DNA from: Rhabditoides inermis
Taxonomy: Eukaryota > Nematoda > Chromadorea > Rhabditida > Rhabditidae
Reading direction: 5' to 3'
Assembly: GCA_963966185.1 (NCBI GenBank)
Contig: CAWZYM010000441.1
Location: forward strand, 163,001 to 227,000
Length of the DNA stretch: 64,000 nt
Position 1 is the first letter of the stretch. Each line of letters starts with the position of its first letter. Both the position numbers and the translations under genes were made by a program. Of this stretch, positions 24,962 through 39,756 are shown piece after piece. Below the pieces are notes generated by a model that was not told where the DNA came from, searched no databases, and was given only the letters and a program-made list of their open reading frames with translations.

Positions 24962-27900
24962 AAATAATTGTAGAGAATGTGTGGATTCTAAAACAATTGT
25001 GTAGAATGTGTATATTCTAAAACAATTGTGTGAAATGTGTAGAATCTAAAACAATTGTGTAAAATGTGTAGATTCTAGATCTATTGTGTAAATGTGTAGA
25101 TTCTATAACAATTGTGTAGAATGTGTAGATTCTAAAACAATTGTGTAGAATGTGTAGATTCTAAAACAATTGTGTGGAATGTGTAGATTCTGAAACAATT
25201 GTGTAGAATGTGTAGATTCTAGAACAATTGTGTAGAATGTGCAGATTCTAAAACAATTGTGTAGAAGTTGTGAATTCTAAAACACTTGTGTAGAATGTGT
25301 AGATTCTAGAACAATTGTGTAGAATGTGTAGATTCTGAAACAATTGTGTAGAATGTGTAGATTCTAAAACAATTGTGTAGAATGTGTAGATTCTGAAACA
25401 ATTGTGTAGAATGTGTAGATTCTAAAACAATTGTGTAGAATGTGTGGATTCTAAAACAATTGTGTAGAATGTGTAGATTCTAAAACAATTGTGTAGAATT
25501 TGTAGATTCTAAAATAATTGTAGAGAATGTGTGGATTCTAAAACAATTGTGTAGAATGTGTATATTCTAAAACAATTGTGTAGAATGTGTAGATTCTAAA
25601 ACAATTGTGTGAAATGTGTAGATTCTAAAACAATTGTGTAAAATGTGTAGATTCTAGATCTAATGTGTAAATGTGTAGATTCCTAAACAATTGTGTAAAA
25701 TTTGTGAATTCTAAAACACTTGTGTAAAATGTGTAGATTCTAAAACAATTGTGTAGAATGTGTAGATTCTGAAACAAATGTGTAGAATGTGTAGATTCAA
25801 AAACAATTGTTTAGAATGTGTAAATTCTAAAACAGTTGTTTAGAATGTGTAGATTTTAAAACAATTGTGTGGAATGTGTAGATTCTGAAACAATTGTGTA
25901 GAATGTGTAGATTCTAGAACAATTGTGTAGAATGTGCAGATTCTAAAACAATTGTGTAGAATGTGTAGATTCCTAAACAATTGTGTAGAATTTGTGACTT
26001 CTAAAACACTTGTGTAAAATGTGTAGATTCTTAAACAATTGTGTAAATGTGTAGATTCTAAAACAATTGTGTAAAATGTGTAGATTCTAAAACAATTGTG
26101 TAGAATTTGTAGATTCTAAAACAATTGTAGAGAAAGTGTGGATTCCAAAACAATTGTGTAGAATGTGTAGATTCTAAAACAATTGTGTAGAATGTGTAGA
26201 TTCTAAAACAATTGTAGAGAATGTGTGGATTCTAAAACAATTGTGTAGAATGTGTAGATTCTGAAGCAATTGTGTAGAATGTGTAGATTCTAAAACAATT
26301 GTGTGAAATGTGTAGATTCTAAAACAATTGTGTAGAATGTGTAGATTCTAAAACAATTGTGTAGAATTTGTAGATTCTAAAACAGTTGTAGAGAATGTGA
26401 GGATTCTAAAACAATTGTGTAGAATGTGTAGATTCTGAAGCAATTATGTAGAATGTCTAGATTCTAATACAATTGTAGAGAATGTGTGGATTCTAAAACA
26501 ATTGTGTAGAATGTGTAGATTCTAAAACAATTGTGTAGAATTTGTAGATTCTAAAACAGTTGTAGAGAATGTGAGGATTCTAAAACAATTGTGTAGAATG
26601 TGTAGATTCTAAAACAATTGTGTAGAATGTGTAGATTCTAAAACAATTGTGTAGAATGTGTGGATTCTAAAACAATTGTGTAGAATGTGTAGATTCTAAA
26701 ACAAATGTGTAGAATTTGTAGATTCTAAAATAATTGTAGAGAATGTGTGGATTCTAAAACAATTGTGTAGAATGTGTATATTCTAAAACAATTGTGTAGA
26801 ATGTGTAGATTCTAAAACAATTGTGTGAATGGTGTAGATTCTAAAACAATTGTGTAAAATGTGTAGATTCTAGATCTAATGTGTAAATGTGTAGATTCCT
26901 AAACAATTGTGTAAAATTTGTGAATTCTAAAACACTTGTGTAAAATGTGTAGATTCTAAAACAATTGTGTAGAATGTGTAGATTCTGAAACAAATGTGTA
27001 GAATGTGTAGATTCAAAAACAATTGTTTAGAATGTGTAAATTCTAAAACAGTTGTTTAGAATGTGTAGATTTTAAAACAATTGTGTGGAATGTGTAGATT
27101 CTGAAACACTTGTGTAGAATGTGTAGATTCTAGAACAATTGTGTAGAATATGCAGATTCTAAAACAATTGTGTAGAATGTGTAGATTCCTAAACAATTGT
27201 GTAGAATTTGTGACTTCTAAAACACTTGTGTAAAATGTGTAGATTCTTAAACAATTGTGTAAATGTGTAGATTCTAAAACAATTGTGTAAAATGTGTAGA
27301 TTCTAAAACAATTGTGTAGAATTTGTAGATTCTAAAACAATTGTAGAGAAAGTGTGGATTCCAAAACAATTGTGTAGAATGTGTAGATTCTAAAACAATT
27401 GTGTAGAATGTGTAGATTCTAAAACAATTGTAGAGAATGTGTGGATTCTAAAACAATTGTGTAGAATGTGTAGATTCTGAAGCAATTGTGTAGAATGTGT
27501 AGATTCTAATACAATTGTAGAGAATGTGTGGATTCTAAAACAATTGTGTAGAATGTGTAGATTCTAAAACAATTGTGTAGAATTTGTAGATTCTAAAACA
27601 GTTGTAGAGAATGTGAGGATTCTAAAACAATAGTGTAGAATGTGTAGATTCTAAAACAATTGTGTAGAATGTGTAGATTCTAAAACAATTGTGTAGAATG
27701 TGTGGATTCTAAAACAATTGTGTAGAATGTGTAGATTCTAAAACAATTGTGTAGAATTTGTAGATTCTAAAATAATTGTAGAGAATGTGTGGATTCTAAA
27801 ACAATTGTGTAGAATGTGTATATTCTAAAACAATTGTGTGAAATGTGTAGAATCTAAAACAATTGTGTAAAATGTGTAGATTCTAGATCTATTGTGTAAA

Positions 27901-29070
27901 TGTGTAGATTCTATAACAATTGTGTAGAATGTGTAGATTCTAAAACAATTGTGTAGAATGTGTAGATTCTAAAACAATTGTGTGGAATGTGTAGATTCTG
28001 AAACAATTGTGTAGAATGTGTAGATTCTAGAACAATTGTGTAGAATGTGCAGATTCTAAAACAATTGTGTAGAAGTTGTGAATTCTAAAACACTTGTGTA
28101 GAATGTGTAGATTCTAGAACAATTGTGTAGAATGTGTAGATTCTGAAACAATTGTGTAGAATGTGTAGATTCTAAAACAATTGTGTAGAATGTGTAGATT
28201 CTGAAACAATTGTGTAGAATGTGTAGATTCTAAAACAATTGTGTAGAATGTGTGGATTCTAAAACAATTGTGTAGAATGTGTAGATTCTAAAACAATTGT
28301 GTAGAATTTGTAGAATCTAAAATAATTGTAGAGAATGTGTGGATTCTAAAACAATTGTGTAGAATGTGTATATTCTAAAACAATTGTGTAGAATGTGTAG
28401 ATTCTAAAACAATTGTGTGAATGGTGTAGATTCTAAAACAATTGTGTAAAATGTGTAGATTCTAGATCTAATGTGTAAATGTGTAGATTCCTAAACAATT
28501 GTGTAAAATTTGTGAATTCTAAAACACTTGTGTAAAATGTGTAGATTCTAAAACAATTGTGTAGAATGTGTAGATTCTGAAACAAATGTGTAGAATGTGT
28601 AGATTCAAAAACAATTGTTTAGAATGTGTAAATTCTAAAACAGTTGTTTAGAATGTGTAGATTTTAAAACAATTGTGTGGAATGTGTAGATTCTGAAACA
28701 CTTGTGTAGAATGTGTAGATTCTAGAACAATTGTGTAGAATGTGCAGATTCTAAAACAATTGTGTAGAATGTGTAGATTCCTAAACAATTGTGTAGAATT
28801 TGTGACTTCTAAAACACTTGTGTAAAATGTGTAGATTCTTAAACAATTGTGTAAATGTGTAGATTCTAAAACAATTGTGTAAAATGTGTAGATTCTAAAA
28901 CAATTGTGTAGAATTTGTAGATTTTAAAACAATTGTAGAGAAAGTGTGGATTCCAAAACAATTGTGTAGAATGTGTAGATTCTAAAACAATTGTGTAGAA
29001 TGTGTAGATTCTAAAACAATTGTAGAGAATGTGTGGATTCTAAAACAATTGTGTAGAATGTGTAGATTCT

Positions 29071-29186
29071 AAAACAATTGTGTAGAATGTGTGGATTCTA
29101 AAACAATTGTGTAGAATGTGTAGATTCTAAAACAATTGTGTAGAATTTGTAGATTTTAAAACAATTGTAGAGAAAGTGTGGATTCC
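29071..29186 (+). repeat. Four-monomer spacer between the two block E copies
   Basis: Exactly 116 bp, or 4 x 29, separate the end of the matching region in copy 1 from the start of copy 2. The four monomers end in TGGATTCT, TAGATTCT, TAGATTTT and the AAAG marker GATTCC (its AGAG at 29169). The GATTTT/AAAG pair duplicates the pair at about 28,920-28,950, giving two AAAG markers only 232 bp (8 monomers) apart, which fits a small local duplication at the exchange point. Confidence 0.75.
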
Positions 29187-32100
29187 AAAACAATTGTGTA
29201 GAATGTGTAGATTCTAAAACAATTGTGTAGAATGTGTGGATTCTAAAACAATTGTGTAGAATGTGTAGATTCTAAAACAATTGTGTAGAATTTGTAGATT
29301 CTAAAATAATTGTAGAGAATGTGTGGATTCTAAAACAATTGTGTAGAATGTGTATATTCTAAAACAATTGTGTAGAATGTGTAGATTCTAAAACAATTGT
29401 GTGAAATGTGTAGAATCTAAAACAATTGTGTAAAATGTGTAGATTCTAGATCTATTGTGTAAATGTGTAGATTCTATAACAATTGTGTAGAATGTGTAGA
29501 TTCTAAAACAATTGTGTAGAATGTGTAGATTCTAAAACAATTGTGTGGAATGTGTAGATTCTGAAACAATTGTGTAGAATGTGTAGATTCTAGAACAATT
29601 GTGTAGAATGTGCAGATTCTAAAACAATTGTGTAGAAGTTGTGAATTCTAAAACACTTGTGTAGAATGTGTAGATTCTAGAACAATTGTGTAGAATGTGT
29701 AGATTCTGAAACAATTGTGTATGTGTAGATTCTAAAACAATTGTAGAGAATGTGTGGATTCTAAAACAATTGTGTAGAATGTGTAGATTCTAAAGCAATT
29801 GTGTAGAATGTGTAGATTCTAATACAATTGTAGAGAATGTGTGGATTCTAAAACAATTGTGTAGAATGTGTAGATTCTAAAACAATTGTGTAGAATTTGT
29901 AGATTCTAAAACAGTTGTAGAGAATGTGAGGATTCTAAAACAATTGTGTAGAATGTGTAGATTCTAAAACAATTGTGTAGAATGTGTAGATTCTAAAACA
30001 ATTGTGTAGAATGTGTGGATTCTAAAACAATTGTGTAGAATGTGTAGATTCTAAAACAATTGTGTAGAATTTGTAGATTCTAAAATAATTGTAGAGAATG
30101 TGTGGATTCTAAAACAATTGTGTAGAATGTGTATATTCTAAAACAATTGTGTGAAATGTGTAGAATCTAAAACAATTGTGTAAAATGTGTAGATTCTAGA
30201 TCTATTGTGTAAATGTGTAGATTCTATAACAATTGTGTAGAATGTGTAGATTCTAAAACAATTGTGTAGAATGTGTAGATTCTAAAACAATTGTGTGGAA
30301 TGTGTAGATTCTGAAACAATTGTGTAGAATGTGTAGATTCTAGAACAATTGTGTAGAATGTGCAGATTCTAAAACAATTGTGTAGAAGTTGTGAATTCTA
30401 AAACACTTGTGTAGAATGTGTAGATTCTAGAACAATTGTGTAGAATGTGTAGATTCTGAAACAATTGTGTAGAATGTGTAGATTCTAAAACAATTGTGTA
30501 GAATGTGTAGATTCTGAAACAATTGTGTAGAATGTGTAGATTCTAAAACAATTGTGTAGAATGTGTGGATTCTAAAACAATTGTGTAGAATGTGTAGATT
30601 CTAAAACAATTGTGTAGAATTTGTAGATTCTAAAATAATTGTAGAGAATGTGTGGATTCTAAAACAATTGTGTAGAATGTGTATATTCTAAAACAATTGT
30701 GTAGAATGTGTAGATTCTAAAACAATTGTGTGAAATGTGTAGATTCTAAAACAATTGTGTAAAATGTGTAGATTCTAGATCTAATGTGTAAATGTGTAGA
30801 TTCCTAAACAATTGTGTAAAATTTGTGAATTCTAAAACACTTGTGTAAAATGTGTAGATTCTAAAACAATTGTGTAGAATGTGTAGATTCAAAAACAATT
30901 GTTTAGAATGTGTAAATTCTAAAACAGTTGTTTAGAATGTGTAGATTTTAAAACAATTGTGTGGAATGTGTAGATTCTGAAACAATTGTGTAGAATGTGT
31001 AGATTCTAGAACAATTGTGTAGAATGTGTAGATTCTAAAACAATTGTGTAGAATGTGTAGATTCAAAAACAATTGTTTAGAATGTGTAAATTCTAAAACA
31101 GTTGTTTAGAATGTGTAGATTTTAAAACAATTGTGTGGAATGTGTAGATTCTGAAACAATTGTGTAGAATGTGTAGATTCTAGAACAATTGTGTAGAATG
31201 TGTAGATTCTAAAACAATTGTAGAGAATGTGTGGATTCTAAAACAATTGTGTAGAATGTGTAGATTCTAAAACAATTGTGTAGAATTTGCAGATTCTAAA
31301 ACAGTTGTAGAGAATGTGAGGATTCTAAAACAATTGTGTAGAATGTGTAGATTCTGAAGCAATTATGTAGAATGTCTAGATTCTAATACAATTGTAGAGA
31401 ATGTGTGGATTCTAAAACAATTGTGTAGAATGTGTAGATTCTAATACAATTGTAGAGAATGTGTGGATTCTAAAACAATTGTGTAGAGTGTGTAGATTCT
31501 AAAACAATTGTGTAGAATTTGTAGATTCTAAAACAGTTGTAGAGAATGTGAGGATTCTAAAACAATTGTGTAGAATGTGTAGATTCTGAAGCAATTGTGT
31601 AGAATGTGTAGATTCTAATACAATTGTAGAGAATGTGTGGATTCTAAAACAATTGTGTAGAATGTGTAGATTCTAAAACAATTGTGTAGAATTTGTAGAT
31701 TCTAAAACAGTTGTAGAGAATGTGAGGATTCTAAAACAATTGTGTAGAATGTGTAGATTCTGAAGCAATTATGTAGAATGTCTAGATTCTAATACAATTG
31801 TAGAGAATGTGTGGATTCTAAAACAATTGTGTAGAATGTGTAGATTCTAAAACAATTGTGTAGAATTTGTAGATTCTAAAACAGTTGTAGAGAATGTGAG
31901 GATTCTAAAACAATTGTGTAGAATGTGTAGATTCTAAAACAATTGTGTAGAATGTGTAGATTCTAAAACAATTGTGTAGAATGTGTGGATTCTAAAACAA
32001 TTGTGTAGAATGTGTAGATTCTAAAACAATTGTGTAGAATTTGTAGATTCTAAAATAATTGTAGAGAATGTGTGGATTCTAAAACAATTGTGTAGAATGT

Positions 32101-35100
32101 GTATATTCTAAAACAATTGTGTAGAATGTGTAGATTCTAAAACAATTGTGTGAAATGTGTAGATTCTAAAACAATTGTGTAAAATGTGTAGATTCTAGAT
32201 CTAATGTGTAAATGTGTAGATTCCTAAACAATTGTGTAAAATTTGTGAATTCTAAAACACTTGTGTAAAATGTGTAGATTCTAAAACAATTGTGTAGAAT
32301 GTGTAGATTCTGAAACAATTGTGTAGAATGTGTAGATTCTAATACAATTGTAGAGAATGTGTGGATTCTAAAACAATTGTGTAGAATGTGTAGATTCTAA
32401 AACAATTGTGTAGAATTTGTAGATTCTAAAACAGTTGTAGAGAATGTGAGGATTCTAAAACAATTGTGTAGAATGTGTAGATTCTAAAACAATTGTGTAG
32501 AATGTGTAGATTCTAAAACAATTGTGTAGAATGTGTGGATTCTAAAACAATTGTGTAGAATGTGTAGATTCTAAAACAATTGTGTAGAATTTGTAGATTC
32601 TAAAATAATTGTAGAGAATGTGTGGATTCTAAAACAATTGTGTAGAATGTGTATATTCTAAAACAATTGTGTGAAATGTGTAGAATCTAAAACAATTGTG
32701 TAAAATGTGTAGATTCTAGATCTATTGTGTAAATGTGTAGATTCTATAACAATTGTGTAGAATGTGTAGATTCTAAAACAATTGTGTAGAATGTGTAGAT
32801 TCTAAAACAATTGTGTGGAATGTGTAGATTCTGAAACAATTGTGTAGAATGTGTAGATTCTAGAACAATTGTGTAGAATGTGCAGATTCTAAAACAATTG
32901 TGTAGAAGTTGTGAATTCTAAAACACTTGTGTAGAATGTGTAGATTCTAGAACAATTGTGTAGAATGTGTAGATTCTGAAACAATTGTGTAGAATGTGTA
33001 GATTCTAAAACAATTGTGTAGAATGTGTAGATTCTGAAACAATTGTGTAGAATGTGTAGATTCTAAAACAATTGTGTAGAATGTGTGGATTCTAAAACAA
33101 TTGTGTAGAATGTGTAGATTCTAAAACAATTGTGTAGAATTTGTAGATTCTAAAATAATTGTAGAGAATGTGTGGATTCTAAAACAATTGTGTAGAATGT
33201 GTATATTCTAAAACAATTGTGTAGAATGTGTAGATTCTAAAACAATTGTGTGAAATGTGTAGATTCTAAAACAATTGTGTAAAATGTGTAGATTCTAGAT
33301 CTAATGTGTAAATGTGTAGATTCCTAAACAATTGTGTAAAATTTGTGAATTCTAAAACACTTGTGTAAAATGTGTAGATTCTAAAACAATTGTGTAGAAT
33401 GTGTAGATTCTGAAACAAATGTGTAGAATGTGTAGATTCAAAAACAATTGTTTAGAATGTGTAAATTCTAAAACAGTTGTTTAGAATGTGTAGATTTTAA
33501 AACAATTGTGTGGAATGTGTAGATTCTGAAACAATTGTGTAGAATGTGTAGATTCTAGAACAATTGTGTAGAATGTGCAGATTCTAAAACAATTGTGTAG
33601 AATGTGTAGATTCCTAAACAATTGTGTAGAATTTGTGACTTCTAAAACACTTGTGTAAAATGTGTAGATTCTTAAACAATTGTGTAAATGTGTAGATTCT
33701 AAAACAATTGTGTAAAATGTGTAGATTCTAAAACAATTGTGTAGAATTTGTAGATTCTAAAACAATTGTAGAGAAAGTGTGGATTCCAAAACAATTGTGT
33801 AGAATGTGTAGATTCTAAAACAATTGTGTAGAATGTGTAGATTCTAAAACAATTGTAGAGAATGTGTGGATTCTAAAACAATTGTGTAGAATGTGTAGAT
33901 TCTGAAGCAATTGTGTAGAATGTGTAGATTCTAAAACAATTGTGTGAAATGTGTAGATTCTAAAACAATTGTGTAGAATGTGTAGATTCTAAAACAATTG
34001 TGTAGAATTTGTAGATTCTAAAACAGTTGTAGAGAATGTGAGGATTCTAAAACAATTGTGTAGAATGTGTAGATTCTGAAGCAATTATGTAGAATGTCTA
34101 GATTCTAATACAATTGTAGAGAATGTGTGGATTCTAAAACAATTGTGTAGAATGTGTAGATTCTAAAACAATTGTGTAGAATTTGTAGATTCTAAAACAG
34201 TTGTAGAGAATGTGAGGATTCTAAAACAATTGTGTAGAATGTGTAGATTCTAAAACAATTGTGTAGAATGTGTAGATTCTAAAACAATTGTGTAGAATGT
34301 GTGGATTCTAAAACAATTGTGTAGAATGTGTAGATTCTAAAACAAATGTGTAGAATTTGTAGATTCTAAAATAATTGTAGAGAATGTGTGGATTCTAAAA
34401 CAATTGTGTAGAATGTGTATATTCTAAAACAATTGTGTAGAATGTGTAGATTCTAAAACAATTGTGTGAATGGTGTAGATTCTAAAACAATTGTGTAAAA
34501 TGTGTAGATTCTAGATCTAATGTGTAAATGTGTAGATTCCTAAACAATTGTGTAAAATTTGTGAATTCTAAAACACTTGTGTAAAATGTGTAGATTCTAA
34601 AACAATTGTGTAGAATGTGTAGATTCTGAAACAAATGTGTAGAATGTGTAGATTCAAAAACAATTGTTTAGAATGTGTAAATTCTAAAACAGTTGTTTAG
34701 AATGTGTAGATTTTAAAACAATTGTGTGGAATGTGTAGATTCTGAAACACTTGTGTAGAATGTGTAGATTCTAGAACAATTGTGTAGAATGTGCAGATTC
34801 TAAAACAATTGTGTAGAATGTGTAGATTCCTAAACAATTGTGTAGAATTTGTGACTTCTAAAACACTTGTGTAAAATGTGTAGATTCTTAAACAATTGTG
34901 TAAATGTGTAGATTCTAAAACAATTGTGTAAAATGTGTAGATTCTAAAACAATTGTGTAGAATTTGTAGATTCTAAAACAATTGTAGAGAAAGTGTGGAT
35001 TCCAAAACAATTGTGTAGAATGTGTAGATTCTAAAACAATTGTGTAGAATGTGTAGATTCTAAAACAATTGTAGAGAATGTGTGGATTCTAAAACAATTG

Positions 35101-36711
35101 TGTAGAATGTGTAGATTCTGAAGCAATTGTGTAGAATGTGTAGATTCTAATACAATTGTAGAGAATGTGTGGATTCTAAAACAATTGTGTAGAATGTGTA
35201 GATTCTAAAACAATTGTGTAGAATTTGTAGATTCTAAAACAGTTGTAGAGAATGTGAAGATTCTAAAACAATAGTGTAGAATGTGTAGATTCTAAAACAA
35301 TTGTGTAGAATGTGTAGATTCTAAAACAATTGTGTAGAATGTGTGGATTCTAAAACAATTGTGTAGAATGTGTAGATTCTAAAACAATTGTGTAGAATTT
35401 GTAGATTCTAAAATAATTGTAGAGAATGTGTGGATTCTAAAACAATTGTGTAGAATGTGTATATTCTAAAACAATTGTGTGAAATGTGTAGAATCTAAAA
35501 CAATTGTGTAAAATGTGTAGATTCTAGATCTATTGTGTAAATGTGTAGATTCTATAACAATTGTGTAGAATGTGTAGATTCTAAAACAATTGTGTAGAAT
35601 GTGTAGATTCTAAAACAATTGTGTGGAATGTGTAGATTCTGAAACAATTGTGTAGAATGTGTAGATTCTAGAACAATTGTGTAGAATGTGCAGATTCTAA
35701 AACAATTGTGTAGAAGTTGTGAATTCTAAAACACTTGTGTAGAATGTGTAGATTCTAGAACAATTGTGTAGAATGTGTAGATTCTGAAACAATTGTGTAG
35801 AATGTGTAGATTCTAAAACAATTGTGTAGAATGTGTAGATTCTGAAACAATTGTGTAGAATGTGTAGATTCTAAAACAATTGTGTAGAATGTGTGGATTC
35901 TAAAACAATTGTGTAGAATGTGTAGATTCTAAAACAATTGTGTAGAATTTGTAGATTCTAAAATAATTGTAGAGAATGTGTGGATTCTAAAACAATTGTG
36001 TAGAATGTGTATATTCTAAAACAATTGTGTAGAATGTGTAGATTCTAAAACAATTGTGTGAATGGTGTAGATTCTAAAACAATTGTGTAAAATGTGTAGA
36101 TTCTAGATCTAATGTGTAAATGTGTAGATTCCTAAACAATTGTGTAAAATTTGTGAATTCTAAAACACTTGTGTAAAATGTGTAGATTCTAAAACAATTG
36201 TGTAGAATGTGTAGATTCTGAAACAAATGTGTAGAATGTGTAGATTCAAAAACAATTGTTTAGAATGTGTAAATTCTAAAACAGTTGTTTAGAATGTGTA
36301 GATTTTAAAACAATTGTGTGGAATGTGTAGATTCTGAAACACTTGTGTAGAATGTGTAGATTCTAGAACAATTGTGTAGAATGTGCAGATTCTAAAACAA
36401 TTGTGTAGAATGTGTAGATTCCTAAACAATTGTGTAGAATTTGTGACTTCTAAAACACTTGTGTAAAATGTGTAGAATCTTAAACAATTGTGTAAATGTG
36501 TAGATTCTAAAACAATTGTGTAAAATGTGTAGATTCTAAAACAATTGTGTAGAATTTGTAGATTTTAAAACAATTGTAGAGAAAGTGTGGATTCCAAAAC
36601 AATTGTGTAGAATGTGTAGATTCTAAAACAATTGTGTAGAATGTGTAGATTCTAAAACAATTGTAGAGAATGTGTGGATTCTAAAACAATTGTGTAGAAT
36701 GTGTAGATTCT
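29187..36711 (+). repeat. Block E copy 2 of the 7.5-kb duplication
   Basis: This copy of 21,583-29,070 is 37 bp longer because it lacks the deletion near 24,914 and the extra A near 21,648. Copy-specific substitutions noticed are AATGTGAAGATT near 35,247 and TAGAATCTTAAAC near 36,475. Divergence from copy 1 begins at 36,712, where this copy reads TCTGAAGC and copy 1 reads TCTAAAAC. The shared variants ACAATAGTGTAG (near 27,630 and 35,270) and GAATGGTGTAG (near 26,828 and 34,469) support a common origin. Confidence 0.9.
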
Positions 36712-39700
36712 GAAGCAATTGTGTAGAATGTGTAGATTCTAATACAATTGTAGAGAATGTGTGGATTCTAAAACAATTGTGTAGAATGTGTAGATTCTAA
36801 AACAATTGTGTAGAATTTGTAGATTCTAAAACAGTTGTAGAGAATGTGAGGATTCTAAAACAATAGTGTAGAATGTGTAGATTCTAAAACAATTGTGTAG
36901 AATGTGTAGATTCTAAAACAATTGTGTAGAATGTGTGGATTCTAAAACAATTGTGTAGAATGTGTAGATTCTAAAACAATTGTGTAGAATTTGTAGATTC
37001 TAAAATAATTGTAGAGAATGTGTGGATTCTAAAACAATTGTGTAGAATGTGTATATTCTAAAACAATTGTGTAGAATGTGTAGATTCTAAAACAATTGTG
37101 TGAAATGTGTAGAATCCAAAACAATTGTGTAAAATGTGTAGATTCTAGATCTATTGTGTAAATGTGTAGATTCTATAACAATTGTGTAGAATGTGTAGAT
37201 TCTAAAACAATTGTGTAGAATGTGTAGATTCTAAAACAATTGTGTGGAATGTGTAGATTCTGAAACAATTGTGTAGAATGTGTAGATTCTAGAACAATTG
37301 TGTAGAATGTGCAGATTCTAAAACAATTGTGTAGAAGTTGTGAATTCTAAAACACTTGTGTAGAATGTGTAGATTCTAGAACAATTGTGTAGAATGTGTA
37401 GATTCTGAAACAATTGTGTAGAATGTGTAGATTCTAAAACAATTGTGTAGAATGTGTAGATTCTGAAACAATTGTGTAGAATGTGTAGATTCTAAAACAA
37501 TTGTGTAGAATGTGTGGATTCTAAAACAATTGTGTAGAATGTGTAGATTCTAGAACAATTTTGTAGAATGTGCAGATTCTAAAACAATTGTGTAGAATGT
37601 GTAGATTCCTAAACAATTGTGTAGAATTTGTGACTTCTAAAACACTTGTGTAAAATGTGTAGATTCTTAAACAATTGTGTAAATGTGTAGATTCTAAAAC
37701 AATTGTGTAAAATTTGTGAATTCTAAAACACTTGTGTAAAATGTGTAGATTCTAAAACAATTGTGTAGAATGTGTAGATTCTGAAACAAATGTGTAGAAT
37801 GTGTAGATTCAAAAACAATTGTTTAGAATGTGTAAATTCTAAAACAGTTGTTTAGAATGTGTAGATTTTAAAACAATTGTGTGGAATGTGTAGATTCTGA
37901 AACAATTGTGTAGAATGTGTAGATTCTAGAACAATTGTGTAGAATGTGCAGATTCTAAAACAATTGTGTAGAATGTGTAGATTCCTAAACAATTGTGTAG
38001 AATTTGTGACTTCTAAAACACTTGTGTAAAATGTGTAGATTCTTAAACAATTGTGTAAATGTGTAGATTCTAAAACAATTGTGTAAAATGTGTAGATTCT
38101 AAAACAATTGTGTAGAATTTGTAGATTCTAAAACAATTGTAGAGAAAGTGTGGATTCCAAAACAATTGTGTAGAATGTGTAGATTCTAAAACAATTGTGT
38201 AGAATGTGTAGATTCTAAAACAATTGTAGAGAATGTGTGGATTCTAAAACAATTGTGTAGAATGTGTAGATTCTGAAGCAATTGTGTAGAATGTGTAGAT
38301 TCTAATACAATTGTAGAGAATGTGTGGATTCTAAAACAATTGTGTAGAATGTGTAGATTCTAAAACAATTGTGTAGAATTTGTAGATTCTAAAACAGTTG
38401 TAGAGAATGTGAGGATTCTAAAACAATTGTGTAGAATGTGTAGATTCTAAAACAATTGTGTAGAATGTGTAGATTCTAAAACAATTGTGTAGAATGTGTG
38501 GATTCTAAAACAATTGTGTAGAATGTGTAGATTCTAAAACAATTGTGTAGAATTTGTAGATTCTAAAATAATTGTAGAGAATGTGTGGATTCTAAAACAA
38601 TTGTGTAGAATGTGTAGATTCTAAAACAATTGTGTGAAATGTGTAGAATCTAAAACAATTGTGTAAAATGTGTAGATTCTAGATCTATTGTGTAAATGTG
38701 TAGATTCTATAACAATTGTGTAGAATGTGTAGATTCTAAAACAATTGTGTAGAATGTGTAGATTCTAAAACAATTGTGTGGAATGTGTAGATTCTGAAAC
38801 AATTGTGTAGAATGTGTAGATTCTAGAACAATTGTGTAGAATGTGCAGATTCTAAAACAATTGTGTAGAAGTTGTGAATTCTAAAACACTTGTGTAGAAT
38901 GTGTAGATTCTAGAACAAATGTGTAGAATGTGTAGATTCTGAAACAATTGTGTAGAATGTGTAGATTCTAAAACAATTGTGTAGAATGTGTAGATTCTGA
39001 AACAATTGTGTAGAATGTGTAGATTCTAAAACAATTGTGTAGAATGTGTGGATTCTAAAACAATTGTGTAGAATGTGTAGATTCTAGAACAATTGTGTAG
39101 AATGTGCAGATTCTAAAACAATTGTGTAGAATGTGTAGATTCCTAAACAATTGTGTAGAATTTGTGACTTCTAAAACACTTGTGTAAAATGTGTAGATTC
39201 TTAAACAATTGTGTAAATGTGTAGATTCTAAAACAATTGTGTAAAATGTGTAGATTCTAAAACAATTGTGTAGAATTTGTAGATTCTAAAACAATTGTAG
39301 AGAAAGTGTGGATTCCAAAACAATTGTGTAGAATGTGTAGATTCTAAAACAATTGTGTAGAATGTGTAGATTCTAAAACAATTGTAGAGAATGTGTGGAT
39401 TCTAAAACAATTGTGTAGAATGTATAGATTCTGAAGCAATTGTGTAGAATGTGTAGATTCTAATACAATTGTAGAGAATGTGTGGATTCTAAAACAATTG
39501 TGTAGAATGTGTAGATTCTAAAACAATTGTGTAGAATTTGTAGATTCTAAAACAGTTGTAGAGAATGTGAGGATTCTAAAACAATTGTGTAGAATGTGTA
39601 GATTCTAAAACAATTGTGTAGAATGTGTAGATTCTAAAACGATTGTGTAGAATGTGTGGATTCTAAAACAATTGTGTAGAATGTGTAGATTCTAAAACAA

Positions 39701-39756
39701 TTGTGTAGAATTTGTAGATTCTAAAATAATTGTAGAGAATGTGTGGATTCTAAAAC
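36157..39756 (+). repeat. Block F copy 1 (3.6 kb)
   Basis: This segment matches 41,051-44,708. The offset is 4894 bp up to about 43,125 (AAAG markers 36578 with 41472, 38141 with 43035; ACAATAG at 36861 with 41755) and 4952 bp after it (39299 with 44251), because the later copy gained two monomers. The segment from 36,167 also restarts at 39,757 with an offset of 3590 bp (36578 with 40168). The first 555 bp overlap the end of block E copy 2. A unique ACAATTTTGTAG variant lies near 37,556. Confidence 0.85.

Larger units (their letters stand above)
21583..29070 (+). repeat. Block E copy 1 of a 7.5-kb duplication
   Basis: The segment matches 29,187-36,711. The offset is 7604 bp at the start, 7603 after the extra A near 21,648, and 7641 after a 38-bp deletion near 24,914. 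Anchors are the GTGTATGTGTAG junction (22114 and 29717) and AAAG markers 26129, 27345 and 28937, which pair with 33770, 34986 and 36578. Substitutions seen by eye are few: AATATGCAG near 27,149 and TAGAATCTAAAATAATTG near 28,311 differ from copy 2. A long stretch without the AAAG marker (21,275-26,129) is shared with copy 2. Confidence 0.9.
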
